Translations under genes and position numbers: made by a program
Notes under the pieces: generated by a model
Told to the model about the DNA's origin: nothing
What the model saw: the letters and a program-made list of their open reading frames with translations, nothing else
Databases searched by the model: none
Assembly (NCBI GenBank): GCA_964017045.1
Contig: OZ024798.1
Span: 26,197,847-26,261,846, forward strand
Source: Omphiscola glabra
Lineage: Eukaryota; Mollusca; Gastropoda; Lymnaeidae
Reading direction: 5' to 3'
Length of the DNA: 64,000 nucleotides
In this document: positions 22,978 through 33,230 of the stretch, in pieces
How the letters are laid out: each line of letters opens with the position of its first letter
How positions within the stretch are numbered: the first letter of the stretch is position 1

Positions 22978-23898
22978 ACCTTTCCATCCCCCTTCCTCGG
23001 TGTAGACCTTTCCATCCCTCCTTCCTCGGTGTAGACCTTTCCATCCCCCTTCCTCGGTGTAGACCTTTCCATCCCCCCTTCCTCGGTGTAGACCTTTCCA
23101 TCCCCCTTCCTCGGTGTAGACCTTTCCATCCCCCCTTCCTCGGTGTAGACCTTTCCATCCCCCTTCCTCGGTGTAGACCTTTCCATCCCCCTTCCTCGGT
23201 GTAGACCTTTCCATCCCCCCTTCCTCGGTGTAGACCTTTCCATCCCCCTTCCTCGGTGTAGACCTTTCCATCCCCCCTTCCTCGGTGTAGACCTTTCCAT
23301 CCCCCCTTCCTCGGTGTAGACCTTTCCATCACCCCTTCCTCGGTGTAGACCTTTCCATCCCCCCTTCCTCGGTGTAGACCTTTCCATCCCCCCTTCCTCG
23401 GTGTAGACCTTTCCATCCCCCCTTCCTCGGTGTAGACCTTTCCATCCCCCCTTCCTCGGTGTAGACCTTTCCATCCCCCCTTCCTCGGTGTAGACCTTTC
23501 CATCCCCCCTTCCTCGGTGTAGACCTTTCCATCCCCCCTTCCTCGGTGTAGACCTTTCCATCCCCCCTTCCTCAGTGTAGACCTTTCCATCCCCCCTTCC
23601 TCGGTGTAGACCTTTCCATCCCCCCTTCCTCGGTGTAGATCTTTCCATCCCCCCTTCCTCGGTGTAGACCTTTCCATCCCCCATCCTCGGTGTAGACCTA
23701 TCCATACCCCCTTCCTCGGTGTAGACCTTTCCATCCCCCCTTCTTCGGTGTAGACCTTTCCATCCCCCATCCTCCGTGTAGACCTTTCCATCCCCCCTTC
23801 CTCGGTGTAGACCTTTCCATCCCCCATCCTCGGTATAGACCTTTCCATCCCCCATCCTCGGTGTAGACCTTTCCATCCCCCCTTCCTCGGTGTAGACC
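22978..23898. repeat. 29-bp C-rich minisatellite, ~32 units
   Basis: The unit is TTCCTCGGTGTAGACCTTTC + CATCCCCCC. A 28-bp form with one C fewer is common at the left end, and shorter CATCCTC variants occur at the right end. Both long minus-strand frames (353 and 311 codons, repeated MERSTPRKGGWKGLHRGRG) exist only because the unit has no stop in any minus frame. Confidence 0.97.
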
Positions 23899-24925
23899 AG
23901 GGTATGTAACCTTTTTTTTTTTAGTAAGGAGCCATTTTTATTAAGGATTAACTTCTAAGAAAATATAGTGGGAGCCACAGGCAGGGGCCAATATAGATTA
24001 GGAAAATATAGCCGCATCTATTTTTTTTAAAGGAGCCGAATGTGACTCCGGAGTCTTGGGTCACGGACCACTGGTGTAGACGACGGCCGCTGTGCTGATC
24101 AAGGTCATCCTCGTGACAGGTACGAGCATTTGATGAGATATCTTCACCCAAATTATTGCAGACCCGTAAATACTAAGGAGATTTAGGCTGAGTTATCTCC
24201 ACTGTTCTGTACATTAACTTCTGTATAGTTATCTCGCATTATTAGTCAAGGGAAAAAAAAAAGTATTTTCAATTTAAAGGCTTCCTGAGATATTCGGTTG
24301 GCCCCGTGGTCCCGTTACAGGTCCCATGGTCCCATTACAGGTCTGCTCTTCACGGATAGTTGGAAATAAAAGGGTGTTGAGTGGTAGTGTCGTGACCGTT
24401 GCCCTTCACATGACAATAATGCCCCAAATGTTCAGATGCTAAAAAGAGAGGCTTCACGCTCCAGTGGTTATCCTGAATATCTTCTAAAAGTCACTGAAGC
24501 ATCTCGTTACACGGCCAGGTATAATAGCCCGAGCTGGTTTCTCACGAATCTCGCGACAGTCAACAGTTCGGAGAGACAGTGTAGATATTCTAGGTCAAAG
24601 GAATCGTTGACATGTCAAGTCAACGTTAATGGAATGGTGTGCCTCTTTTCCACACCACAACATAATTTCGCATTTCTGTCTTTAAAAAGAAATGTATATT
24701 CACTAAACAGGTGCTGTTATTTATAAACCGATATACACATGGAAAGTAAATATATCACCATCAAACCTGCGCTTGGAAAATATCAATTAATCTTGTCACA
24801 AAATAATCAAAAACATGGACACCGAAAATGTTTTTAATCAAAATTGACCATCAATTATTTAAAAAATGATATTAAAATTACATCAATAAATATGGACATT
24901 GAAAATCTCCCCCAATTAACTATGT
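23899..24925. other. Non-coding, nothing recognised
   Basis: There is a duplicated 15-base word (CCCATGGTCCCATTACAGGTC-like region near 24306-24343). No gene, array or element was recognised. Confidence 0.5.
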
Positions 24926-26960
24926 ATGTATGGCATATTTCCGTCTACAAGAGACGATAGATTTATCTTCTCTGGTTGCAGCTCTTTGTGTGGCTAGTGA
25001 GACCGATCCTCGAGTGGCAGTCTCTTTTGCATGTCCCACACACGAATGCGGTGAAGCAGTGTTTTCTGGCCTTTCTCTGCGCTCTCTTTACAGCTGCTTC
25101 CGCCCTGTAAAGCTTCTCGGCACGTAGTGATCCTTCCTTCACGATGCCCCGCCATGTGGATCGATCCTCCGCCAGGTCCTCTCAATGTGAGATGTTGATG
25201 TTGGCCGCCTTCATGTCTCTTTTGCATATGTCTATGTATCTGAGACGAGGCCGTCCAACTGACCTTGACCCTGTCGCCAGCTCGCTGTACAGCACGTCCT
25301 TAGGTATGCGACCAGGTTGCATTCGCTTGACGTGTCCAAGCCAGCGGGGGCGTCTTTGGATTAAAATGGCTGGGACGCTGCACATATTTGTTTGAGAAAG
25401 GACATCCGTGTTGGGGACTTTTTCCTGCCATTTGATGTCAAGGATGCGGCGCAGGCATCTGAGATGGAAGCCATTGAGCCTTTTTTCGTGTCTGGTGTAT
25501 GTGGTCCAAGACTCACTTCCATAGAGGAGTGTGCTCAGTACGCAGGCCTGGTATACCTGCAGCTTAGTTCTTGTTGTGAGTTTGGCATTGGACCAGACTC
25601 TTTTCTTCAGTCTCGCCATGACAGCTGCGGCCTTCCCTATCCTACCACTTATCTCATCCTCCATTGAGAGGGTGCTCGAAAGGTTTGTCCCTAGATATGT
25701 GAATCTATCAACAGCATCCAAGTCGCAGTCGTCGATGGAGATAGTGGGGAGAGAGTCAGCGTCCTGAGCCATAATGTTGGTATTCTTTATGCTGATGATC
25801 AGGCCAAACTCTTTACGGTTAGCGGATAAACTGGATACAAGTCTCTGCAGGCCGTCTGCTGAGTGAGATACTAAAGCGGCGTCATCTGTAAATAAGAGCT
25901 CGCGTAGTATGACCTTTCTTATTTTGGTCTTAGCTCTAAGGCGCGCAATGTTGAATAATCTCCCGCCAGCTCTAGTGTGGATGTATATCCCCTCGCTGTT
26001 GTTCTTGAAGGCATACTGGAGTAAGATGGAGAAGAAGATTGCATATAAAGTAGGAGCTGGCACGCAGCCTTGCTTTACTCCACTATTTACTGGAAAAGCT
26101 TCTGAGGTGGCACATTCATAACATACTGTGCCCTGCATGTTATGGTGGAACTGCTCGATGATGTTAAGCAGACGTGCAGGACAGCCTATTTTATTTTAGG
26201 ATCTGGAAGAGGCCGCTTCTGCTGACAAGATCAAAAGCTTTAGTGAGGTCAACAAACGCGATGTATAGAGGCATATGTTGTTCCCTGCATTTCTCCTGCA
26301 GCTGGCGCAGAGAGAAGATCATGTCTATGGTTGACCTACCGGCTCGAAAGCCACATTGCGATTCTGGGAGTACACGCGATGCTAGGGTCTGCAAGCGTGT
26401 TAATGCAACTCGAGCGAAGGCCTTTCCAACTATGCTAAGAAGGGAGATTCCACGATAGTTATGGCAGTCACTCTTGTCTCCTTTGTTCTTGTACAACGTA
26501 ACAATGTTTGCATCTTTCAACTCTTGTGGTAACTGTCCCTGTTCCCAGCACATAGTAAGGAGATCGTGCAAGGGCCGTAATAGAACTTCTTTTCCACATT
26601 TGAGAACTTCTGGTGGAATTCCATCATTGCCAGGGGCTTTCCCACAGGTGAGACAATCAATGGCTCTACGTAGCTCTTCTAGGGTGGGTAGGGTATCAAG
26701 CTCATCCATGACCGGCAGGTCTGGGATATCGTCCAGGGCAGCGGTTGAGACATGGTTCATTGTTGCGTATAGTTCCAAGTAGTGCTCAATCCATCGTTTG
26801 AGTTGTTTATCCCGATCAGTAATAAGTTCCCCTGTTTTTGACATTAAGGGCGCAGTCTTGGAGGTCAGAGGCCCTGTTGCTAGTTTTATATTCTCGTACA
26901 TAGCCTTTGCATCTCCTCTATCAGCAGCTGACTGTATGCTGGAGCTTAGATTGAGCCAAT
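24926..26960 (-). pseudogene. Non-LTR retrotransposon, 5'-truncated reverse transcriptase region
   Basis: This is the largest mobile-element relic. The upstream part (26191-26997) encodes reverse-transcriptase blocks in order: KAPGNDGIP (about residue 120), NYRGISLLS (180), QCGFRAGRST (214) and FVDLTKAFD (248, with the first catalytic Asp). The downstream part (25182-26138) has GVKQGC (20) and FTDDAA (83), where the usual F/YADD catalytic box reads FTDD. GHVKRM and GRPRLRYIDICK follow. An extra base with a stop at about 26192 separates the two parts, and a TGA replaces a Trp codon at 25179. The frame then closes with the finger CGTCKRDCHSRIGLTSHTKS + C at about 25000. The 3' UTR ends in GCCATACATACATAG. 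The endonuclease is missing (5' truncation). It cannot be active. Confidence 0.92.
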
Positions 26961-26984
26961 AAATGTCATTGAATATAATACCAA

Positions 26985-27112
26985 AAAATCTTATCACTTA
27001 ATATGCTACAAATAAATCTGGTCACTAAATATGTTATCAAAAAATCTGATCACTAAAATTGTTATAAAAAACTTGAACACTAAAAAATGAACACTAAAAA
27101 TATCGTCAATCG
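26985..27112. repeat. ~28-bp degenerate AT-rich repeat, ~4 units
   Basis: Four blocks contain AAAAAATCTGATCACTAA with lengths that vary. They directly follow the 5' end of the truncated retrotransposon. Confidence 0.7.
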
Positions 27113-27163
27113 AGCAATTAAGATTGTAATAATGGCGGAGACTGCAATCAGGTTAGCACAATA

Positions 27164-27414
27164 GGAAATTAGTAAAACACAGTAAGGTTAAACCTGATAA
27201 AAGGAACGCAACAAAACAACGAACGTGTCGACGGGAAGCCTTCATCAGCGAACAAACAGAAAAACGAATAAAATTAAAAAATGTAACAGAAAATTATAAT
27301 GTAGCACTTAGCTTAGAAGTAGTGTCCAAGAGGGCAGCAAAAGATTTGTGCACGTTCGTTGTTTTGTTGCGTTCCTTTTATCAGGTTTAACCTTACTGTG
27401 TTTTACTAATTTCC
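27164..27414. mobile_element. 251-bp foldback element with 64-bp perfect inverted arms
   Basis: The arm 27164-27227 (starting GGAAATTAGTAAAACACAGT, ending CGAACGTG) is exactly the reverse complement of 27351-27414. A 123-bp loop separates them. The left arm and loop are homologous to a second copy at 28735-28865. On the minus strand the loop side reads CTGATGA, then a short stem-like GGC...GTC, then GACAC, which resembles a hammerhead-ribozyme core of the kind found in Penelope-like retroelement repeats, with GAAA changed to GACA. The arm identity indicates a recent origin. No coding capacity is present. Confidence 0.75.
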
Positions 27415-28734
27415 AATTAAGATTGTCCCGTGTGTAAATAAGCTTTGTATCGTACAGTGAACACGCACACGACATTAACAATAACACATTTATCAAATCT
27501 ACCAACGACAATGACACAAGGGAGTAGGTGTTTAAAAAAAAAAAAAAGACACAGGACTGTGCTAACCAATGCAAATTTTTTTTAAATTTCTAAAACATGA
27601 CTGTTTACAACTTGTCGGATCTGGGGGTGAACTAATTGTTGTTGGAAGATGTTGGCTTTAACAACAACAACAAAAGTTAGACCACCCCAAAAATATAATT
27701 AAATTGTTTCAAAAATTTGGTCTGGACGTCTTAGGTCCCTCATTTTTAAATAAGCAAAGAGTCCAAAACAAACCTTGCTGGTCTCAGGAAATGGGAAACA
27801 GTATTGTGAACTTTGACCTCTGTTTTACTGTTGTTGTTGCTTAATCTTAAGATAATAATACGCCCCCCACCCCCTGTTACAAATCAATACTCTTGAGTTT
27901 TCAGCATATACAAATTATTCTAATGATTACGATGAACGTACAATGAGAATTGAATAGAATGGAGAAGTCGGTTCCCCTGGGTATTGAAATTCTGCTGTAA
28001 CACGGACAATAAAAAAAGAATGTATGTGGCGCGGGGGGGGGGGGGCGGGAAGGAGGAATACGGACGGAAAAGGAAAGTCGTAAAATAGGGGGGAGATCAC
28101 TAGGTGAGGAGAAATTGTATGATCCATTCACTCCACCGATCGATCGTCTTAAGAGGGAGCCTATCAATGAGACCAATAACCTTTGGTGGTTAATTAGAGG
28201 ACCGGCGGAAGGCTGGAGTTTAATGTATCGGTCGTCAAACTCCGGGTCTAATTTATGGAAGTGGTTCTCAAATTATATTAAAAAAAAAAATTATAACGCA
28301 TATGTTTCTCAAGCTGTGTGGAATCTATGGGGCTCGTTCTTAGATGAAAAATAAAATACTTAGTGTTTAATTTCGAGCACACGAGATAGACTTTATCCAC
28401 TCACGTGTGTTTAGTTCATTCCTTGGACCTAATTAAACATGGACTGTGCTGCTGTCAAATTTAAGTCCAGAAATTAGATAATGTCCGAAGAGTACATTAT
28501 TAGTGATTTACTGAGATTTACTAAAACAAATAATAAAGCAAGCTAAAGAAATATGTGATTTGTTTTAAAGAGAGTCCCTGGCTAGAGAGTTTTTGTTTCA
28601 GAAAGATTTCTTCTCTATCTTCATTTGATTTGATCCGAATTCTATAATTTTAGTTATTTTAAGAGCAAAATCCACTCTAAATAACACTCGTCTTGGGTGA
28701 ATATTTATGGAAATGACCGAAACAAAGTATTGGC
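27415..28734. other. Non-coding, nothing recognised
   Basis: It contains a G run at 28032-28045 and AT-rich sequence. The open frames at 27901-28176 (minus) and 28115-28354 (plus) overlap each other and show no known domain. Confidence 0.5.
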
Positions 28735-28912
28735 AAGTATAACAACGCACGCAACAAAACAGCGAATGTGTCGGCACGACGCCTTCTTCCGCGAACCAAC
28801 GACATTAAAAACAATATAAAATAAAAACTAATCTGCAATGTTGTATCCGAGAGAACAGCAAGAGGACAGCAAGATGACAGCAAGAGGTCGGCCAGAGGAC
28901 AGCAAGAGGAAT
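28735..28912 (-). mobile_element. Second copy of the 27.2 kb repeat plus short tandem repeat
   Basis: GCACGCAACAAAACAGCGAA at 28747-28766 and the following 100 bp align with 27205-27345 (AACGCAACAAAACAACGAAC, then TGTCG, then GCCTTC, then GCGAAC). From about 28845 to 28912 the sequence becomes a short repeat of AGCAAGAGGAC. Confidence 0.65.
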
Positions 28913-29602
28913 GTGATCAAATTGAATATGTATGACAGCACCTTGGTTTCAGCTGACGGAACTATAGAGAGAATAAACAACTTTTAATCTGGTACGAACG
29001 AACCACTAATGAAAATAAAAGCGTTTTCTTTTACCAGCAGCATATCGCACACATTTGAATTAATGGATATCCAAAACTGAGAGCGGGGTCAACTATGTAT
29101 ATATTTTACTACCCAAAATGTATCTCAACAACGTGTTTCTCATCCACTTTTAATATATATATTTTTTTTTATTAGTTGTAAAGTAAAGTAGCTAAGAGAC
29201 AGATCGTGGTGTCACTTAACAACCACATTAACAGCCACATTCTAATGTATAATGTTTTAAAAACCTGTAGCACCCAGAAAAAATCCACGGATCTTGAAAT
29301 CTATTGTACCCATGTCGGACACTCACCCCCCCCCCCACCCCCACTTTCTCACTTTTTTTTTTTTACATATACGATTTGAAGGATCAAAGAACTTTCTCTT
29401 AAATCCTTCAAGAGCTAAATGGCATCTAGCGTGCCGCTATAATGTACTTTGAGATGGGTTTTCCTCCAACAATCCCGCAATATTCCGTACTACTCTGAGG
29501 TGAAATAGCTTTCTATTTTAAAAGACATGGGAGCTACATGTACGATGTCGGTGGTGTAGTTTGTACCATAGGTTGACACGCTATTTTCTGCTTCTTCTAA
29601 CT

Positions 29603-29745
29603 CAGCGGTTCTCAACCTGTGGGTCGCGACCCCTTTGGGGATCGCTTAAGACCATCTGAAAACACACATACTCTACAGTTATGAAGTAGCAACGAAAATA
29701 ATTGTATGGCTTGGGGTCGCCACAACATGAGGAACTGTATTAAAG
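29603..29745 (+). mobile_element. SPIN-family hAT non-autonomous element, copy 1
   Basis: The left end reads CAGCGGTTCTCAACC, then TGTGGGTCGCGACCCCTTTG, the well-known SPIN terminus. The interior keeps CTTAAGACCATCTGAAAACA and ATGAAGTAGCAACGAAAATA. The right side stops at AACTGTATTAAAG, about 33 bp short of the usual end. The octamer TTCTAACT flanks both sides (29595-29602 and 29746-29753), as expected for an 8-bp hAT target duplication. Only 143 bp remain and no transposase is encoded. Confidence 0.88.
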
Positions 29746-29997
29746 TTCTAACTATACGAACGATGCATATCTCAACATGGTATGGCTTTTCTTGTAGTTT
29801 TATTTAAGTACAATTAAACGGTCAAGACCACGGGTGTTGTAGTTTTTTGAACAGGAGCAGAACCATGATATGACACATACACGTCCTTTACAATTCGGTA
29901 TCTAGTAAAATATACATTTTCAAAACTAAATAATAAAAAAAATTTTTTTTTCAATTAACAAAAAAGTCGTATTTTCAAGATGTACCGTCAGTGTCAC

Positions 29998-30066
29998 ATA
30001 TCGTATGCTATATGTGTTATGTATCGTATGCTATATGTGTTATGTAGCGTATGCTATATGTGTTAT
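29998..30066. repeat. 23-bp tandem repeat, 3 units
   Basis: The unit is TATCGTATGCTATATGTGTT + ATG. It has the same 23-bp period as, and probably shares an origin with, the array that begins 80 bp downstream. Confidence 0.9.
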
Positions 30067-30074
30067 GTGTGTAC

Positions 30075-30112
30075 AGCGTGGTGAGCCCAGCCCTAGGCTG
30101 GGGTACCACGCT
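30075..30112. other. Strong hairpin followed by an (AAT)n tail
   Basis: The arms are AGCGTGGT...ACCACGCT outside and CCCAGCC...GGCTGGG inside, with CTA at the tip. ATAGAAAACTACC and then (AAT)5 follow at 30122-30138. A hairpin close to a trinucleotide tail suggests the 3' end of a short retroposon, but no body was recognised to the left, where the 23-bp repeat begins. Confidence 0.6.
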
Positions 30113-30149
30113 ATAGAAAACTACCAATAATAATAATAATGATGTATCG

Positions 30150-30635
30150 TATAAATCTGCGTCATGTATGGTATACCATCTGTGTCATATATGGCATACC
30201 ATCTGTGTCTTATATGGTATACCATCTGTGTCATATATGGTATACAATCTGTGTCATATATGGTATACCATCTGTGTCATATATGGTATACCATCTGTGT
30301 CATATATGGTATACAATCTGTGTCATATATGGTATACCATCTGTGTCATATATAGTATACAATCTGTGTCATATATGGTATACAATCTGTGTCATATATG
30401 GTATACAATCTGTGTCATATATGGTATACCATCTGTGTCATATATGGTATACCATATGTGTCATATATGGCATACCATCTGTGTCATATATGGTATACCA
30501 TCTGTGTCATATATGGCATACCGTCTGTGTCATATATGGTATACAATCTGTGTCATATATGGCATACCATCTGTGTCATATATGGTATACAATCTGTGTC
30601 ATATATGGTATACAATCCGTGTCATATATAGTATA
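30150..30635. repeat. 23-bp minisatellite, ~21 units
   Basis: The unit is TATATGGTATACCATCTGTG + TCA. Its GGTATACC core is an 8-bp palindrome, broken in the ACAATC and GGCATACC variants. Three overlapping frames stay open because of the period. Confidence 0.96.
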
Positions 30636-31149
30636 AGTTTACATCAGATGTGTCTTGACCTGCTGCATCACGTACCGTGCTTTGACCTCTTCAATCGGTC
30701 CTAAGATCTTTTAAAGAGGGAGTATTTTCCGATCACCACCAAAGCTCAAAGGTCAAAGATACAACGAACACTTTACGTCATGCATTCTTTGGTTGTATTC
30801 GAGTTTAAAATACGTTGGAAAAAGAAAAGAAGGGGGTGTGTGGGGGGCATTGTTTAAAGGATGAAACTGTACGTACATAACTATGATCCACTAATCAATA
30901 TTCTGCTTTCACTTCTCGTCTTCTGAAAATTCTCTTGCCATGCTAAGCAGAAAAAGAAAAAGGGTTTTGGGGTAATTTCCCCAGTCTTAATTTGATTTCT
31001 TGCCTGACACTTTTGTTAAGTGGTACTGCCTAGGCCATTTACCATGTGGTTCATTGGTCTTAGATGGATCCATGGGGTGTGTGGACAGAGAAATGGGATG
31101 GTTGTCCTGCGGATCACTAGATATGTGTGTAATGGGGACAACTGTGTAC
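30636..31149. other. Non-coding, nothing recognised
   Basis: No array, element or gene seen; G-rich near 30830-30850. Confidence 0.5.
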
Positions 31150-31380
31150 TGGATACTACATTAAATGTAATGTGGACATCTGGGTAGTTCACCAGACAGA
31201 TGTAATGTGAGCATCTGGATACGACACTAGATAGGTGTAATGAGGACATCCGGATACGACACTAGATAGGTGTAATGAGGACATCCGGATATGACACTAG
31301 ATCTTATGTGGACACCTGGACATGACAAAGGCAAGATGCAATGTAGACATCTGAATGCGTCACTAGACATATGTTTTACT
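31150..31380. repeat. ~35-bp degenerate tandem repeat, ~6 units
   Basis: The best two units read AGGTGTAATGAGGACATCCG + GATACGACACTAGAT. Outer units are increasingly diverged. Confidence 0.85.
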
Positions 31381-31694
31381 TAGAGTTTTCATGTGTCATT
31401 AGACATATGTTTTTATGTGGTCAACTTTAATGTCATTAGACAGAAACTTGCCGAGTCATGAGAGAGATATAGTGTAAAAAACATTTATGTGTTATTAGAA
31501 AGCTTTTTAAATAATGAATAAAAGACGTGTAAGTAAACAGATATTGTAATATAGACAATGGGGTATCTCATCGGACCGATATTACACCTTTGCATTTCTT
31601 GATATTTCTATATTACTTCTTTGCCAAAGAATTATGTTTTGTGACACTAAATTTTCTGCTTTGATTGTATGGTTACACTTACAATCTCTTAAAT

Positions 31695-32010
31695 TAATTT
31701 CTTTCACCCTGTCAGTCATATGCACGGCCTTGTCAATTTCTTTCAACCTGTCAGTCATATGCACGGCCTTGTCGATTTCTTTCACCCTGTCAGTCATATG
31801 CACGGCCTTGTCGATTTCTTTTACCCTGTCAGTCATATGCACGGCCATGTCGATTTCTTTCACACTGTCAGTCATATGTACGGCCTTGTCGATTTCTTTC
31901 ACCCTGTTATTCTTATGCACGGCCTTGTCGATTTCTTTCACCCTGTTATTCTTATGCACGGCCTTGTCAATTTCTTTCACCCTGTTATTCTTATGCACCG
32001 CCTTGTCACA
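31695..32010. repeat. 39-bp minisatellite, ~8 units
   Basis: The unit is TTTCTTTCACCCTGTCAGTC + ATATGCACGGCCTTGTCGA. The last three units share a TTATTCTTATGC variant, so the array grew at that end. Since 39 is a multiple of three, several frames are open on both strands with 13-residue repeats. This is not evidence of coding. Confidence 0.95.
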
Positions 32011-32149
32011 ACTTAAGAACTAGAGTAAGATATAAAATTAGAGTAGGCCCAAGATGTAACAAAAATAATTTTAAAAAATTAACCTCTAACCCTCCCTCAC
32101 CCAGTCACGTGTATTTCATCATTTGATATTTTCCCATACCTGTTCATCG

Positions 32150-33230
32150 TCATTTCCCGTAGTCTTTCGACTTTTGGGGCGCCACAGATGACATAAAAAC
32201 TATTCTCCTCTATTCCTCTCGGTCTCCTGCCCTATGCATAGCATCGCCTAGTTGTAATCCCGTCCATTGCTTGATGTTATCTTCCCATCTTTTTCTCTGT
32301 CTTCCTCTTCTTCTTCCTCCTCTAGTTGTGCCCTGCAAGATTTCTTTGGCGAGCCCTTGTTTTCTGGTCACGTGGCCATACCATTCAAGTTTGCGCTTTT
32401 TTACAGACGCCAGGAGGTCATCGTACTGCCCAGTTGCTTGACGAATCCTTTATTTTACTTGTTCATTGGTGATGTGGTCTCTATAGCAGTTGCCAAGAAT
32501 GCTTCTGAAACATCTCATATCCATCGCCTTTATTTTCTTTCCAAGTTCTGCTGTTAATGTCCAGGACTCACAGGCATACAAGAAAATGGAGAGGACTAGT
32601 GAGCGCATCAGCCTGATTTTTGTGCTGGGAGCTATATTTTTGTCGTTCCATATTTTCTTGAGCCTCTTTACTGCTGTTGTGGTCTGCGCAATCCTGGTCA
32701 TCAATTCGGGCTTGGAGCCTTCTTCCGAGACTATTGCTCCGAGGTACTTGAAGCTGCCAACTGTCTCTAATCTTTCCTCCCCGACCTTAATTTCAGTGGA
32801 GATGCCAGTGGTGCTATTTGTCATCATTTTTGTATTTTCTGCACTGATTTGCATGCCAAAGGACGATGAAGTCTTGTCGAGACGCTTTACCAGTTTGGCT
32901 CTTCTTCGCTTCCAGCCAGTCCACTATGTCATCCGCAAAGCGTAGGTTGGTGATTGTTCTGCCACCAATGCTGACTGTCCCTACATGCGTTTCCAGTGCA
33001 TCTGACATTATTCTCTCTAAGAAGATGTTGAACGGGGTGGGGGAGAGCAAGCAGCATTGTCATACTCCAACCGTGGTCTTGAACCATTCTCCGATGTTAT
33101 TGTTGAAGAAGACTGCACTGGTGGCCTTATCATAGAGGCTGCTTATCATTCTTGTTAAGTTTGTGTTGATGTTGTAGTGTCTAATGGTGGCCCATAAAGC
33201 AGCTTGCCAAACCATGTCGAATGCCTACCT
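32150..33230 (-). pseudogene. Non-LTR retrotransposon, RT palm to C-terminus, decayed
   Basis: Starting at 33230, the minus strand reads AFDMVWQAALWATIRHYNIN (the motif A region). It continues through CLLSPTPFNIFLERIMSDAL and GGRTITNLRFADDI, the intact catalytic box. Then come GMQISAEN, FKYLGAIVSEEGS, YACESWTLTAELGKK, WYGHVTRKQGLAKEI and RGRQRKRWEDNIKQWTGL. It closes near SSVAPQKS before 32150. A stop replaces the residue before QCC at about 33060, frameshifts lie between 32850 and 32930, and a TAA follows EQVK at 32450. It is 5' truncated inside motif A. The family differs from the 20.5/25 kb family and lacks its Cys/His finger. Confidence 0.9.

Noticed and set aside
22787..23876. Minus-strand open frames of 353 and 311 codons (repeated MERSTPRKGGWKGLHRGRG)
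   Set aside because: They run entirely through a 29-bp array whose unit has no stop in any minus frame. Overlapping frames are equally open, and no domain, splice signal or conserved non-repeat part exists.
24994..25395. Plus-strand frames across the 25 kb retrotransposon
   Set aside because: They are antisense shadows of the minus-strand reverse transcriptase, whose motifs are clear.
28115..28354. 79-codon plus frame
   Set aside because: No family match and it overlaps an equally long minus frame. The Trp-rich ending gives no known motif.
31582..32023. 138-codon minus frame (VKEIDKAVHMTDR repeat) that looks like a coiled coil
   Set aside because: It is a 39-bp array. The plus strand is open in two frames over the same bases, and the variants do not favour silent positions.
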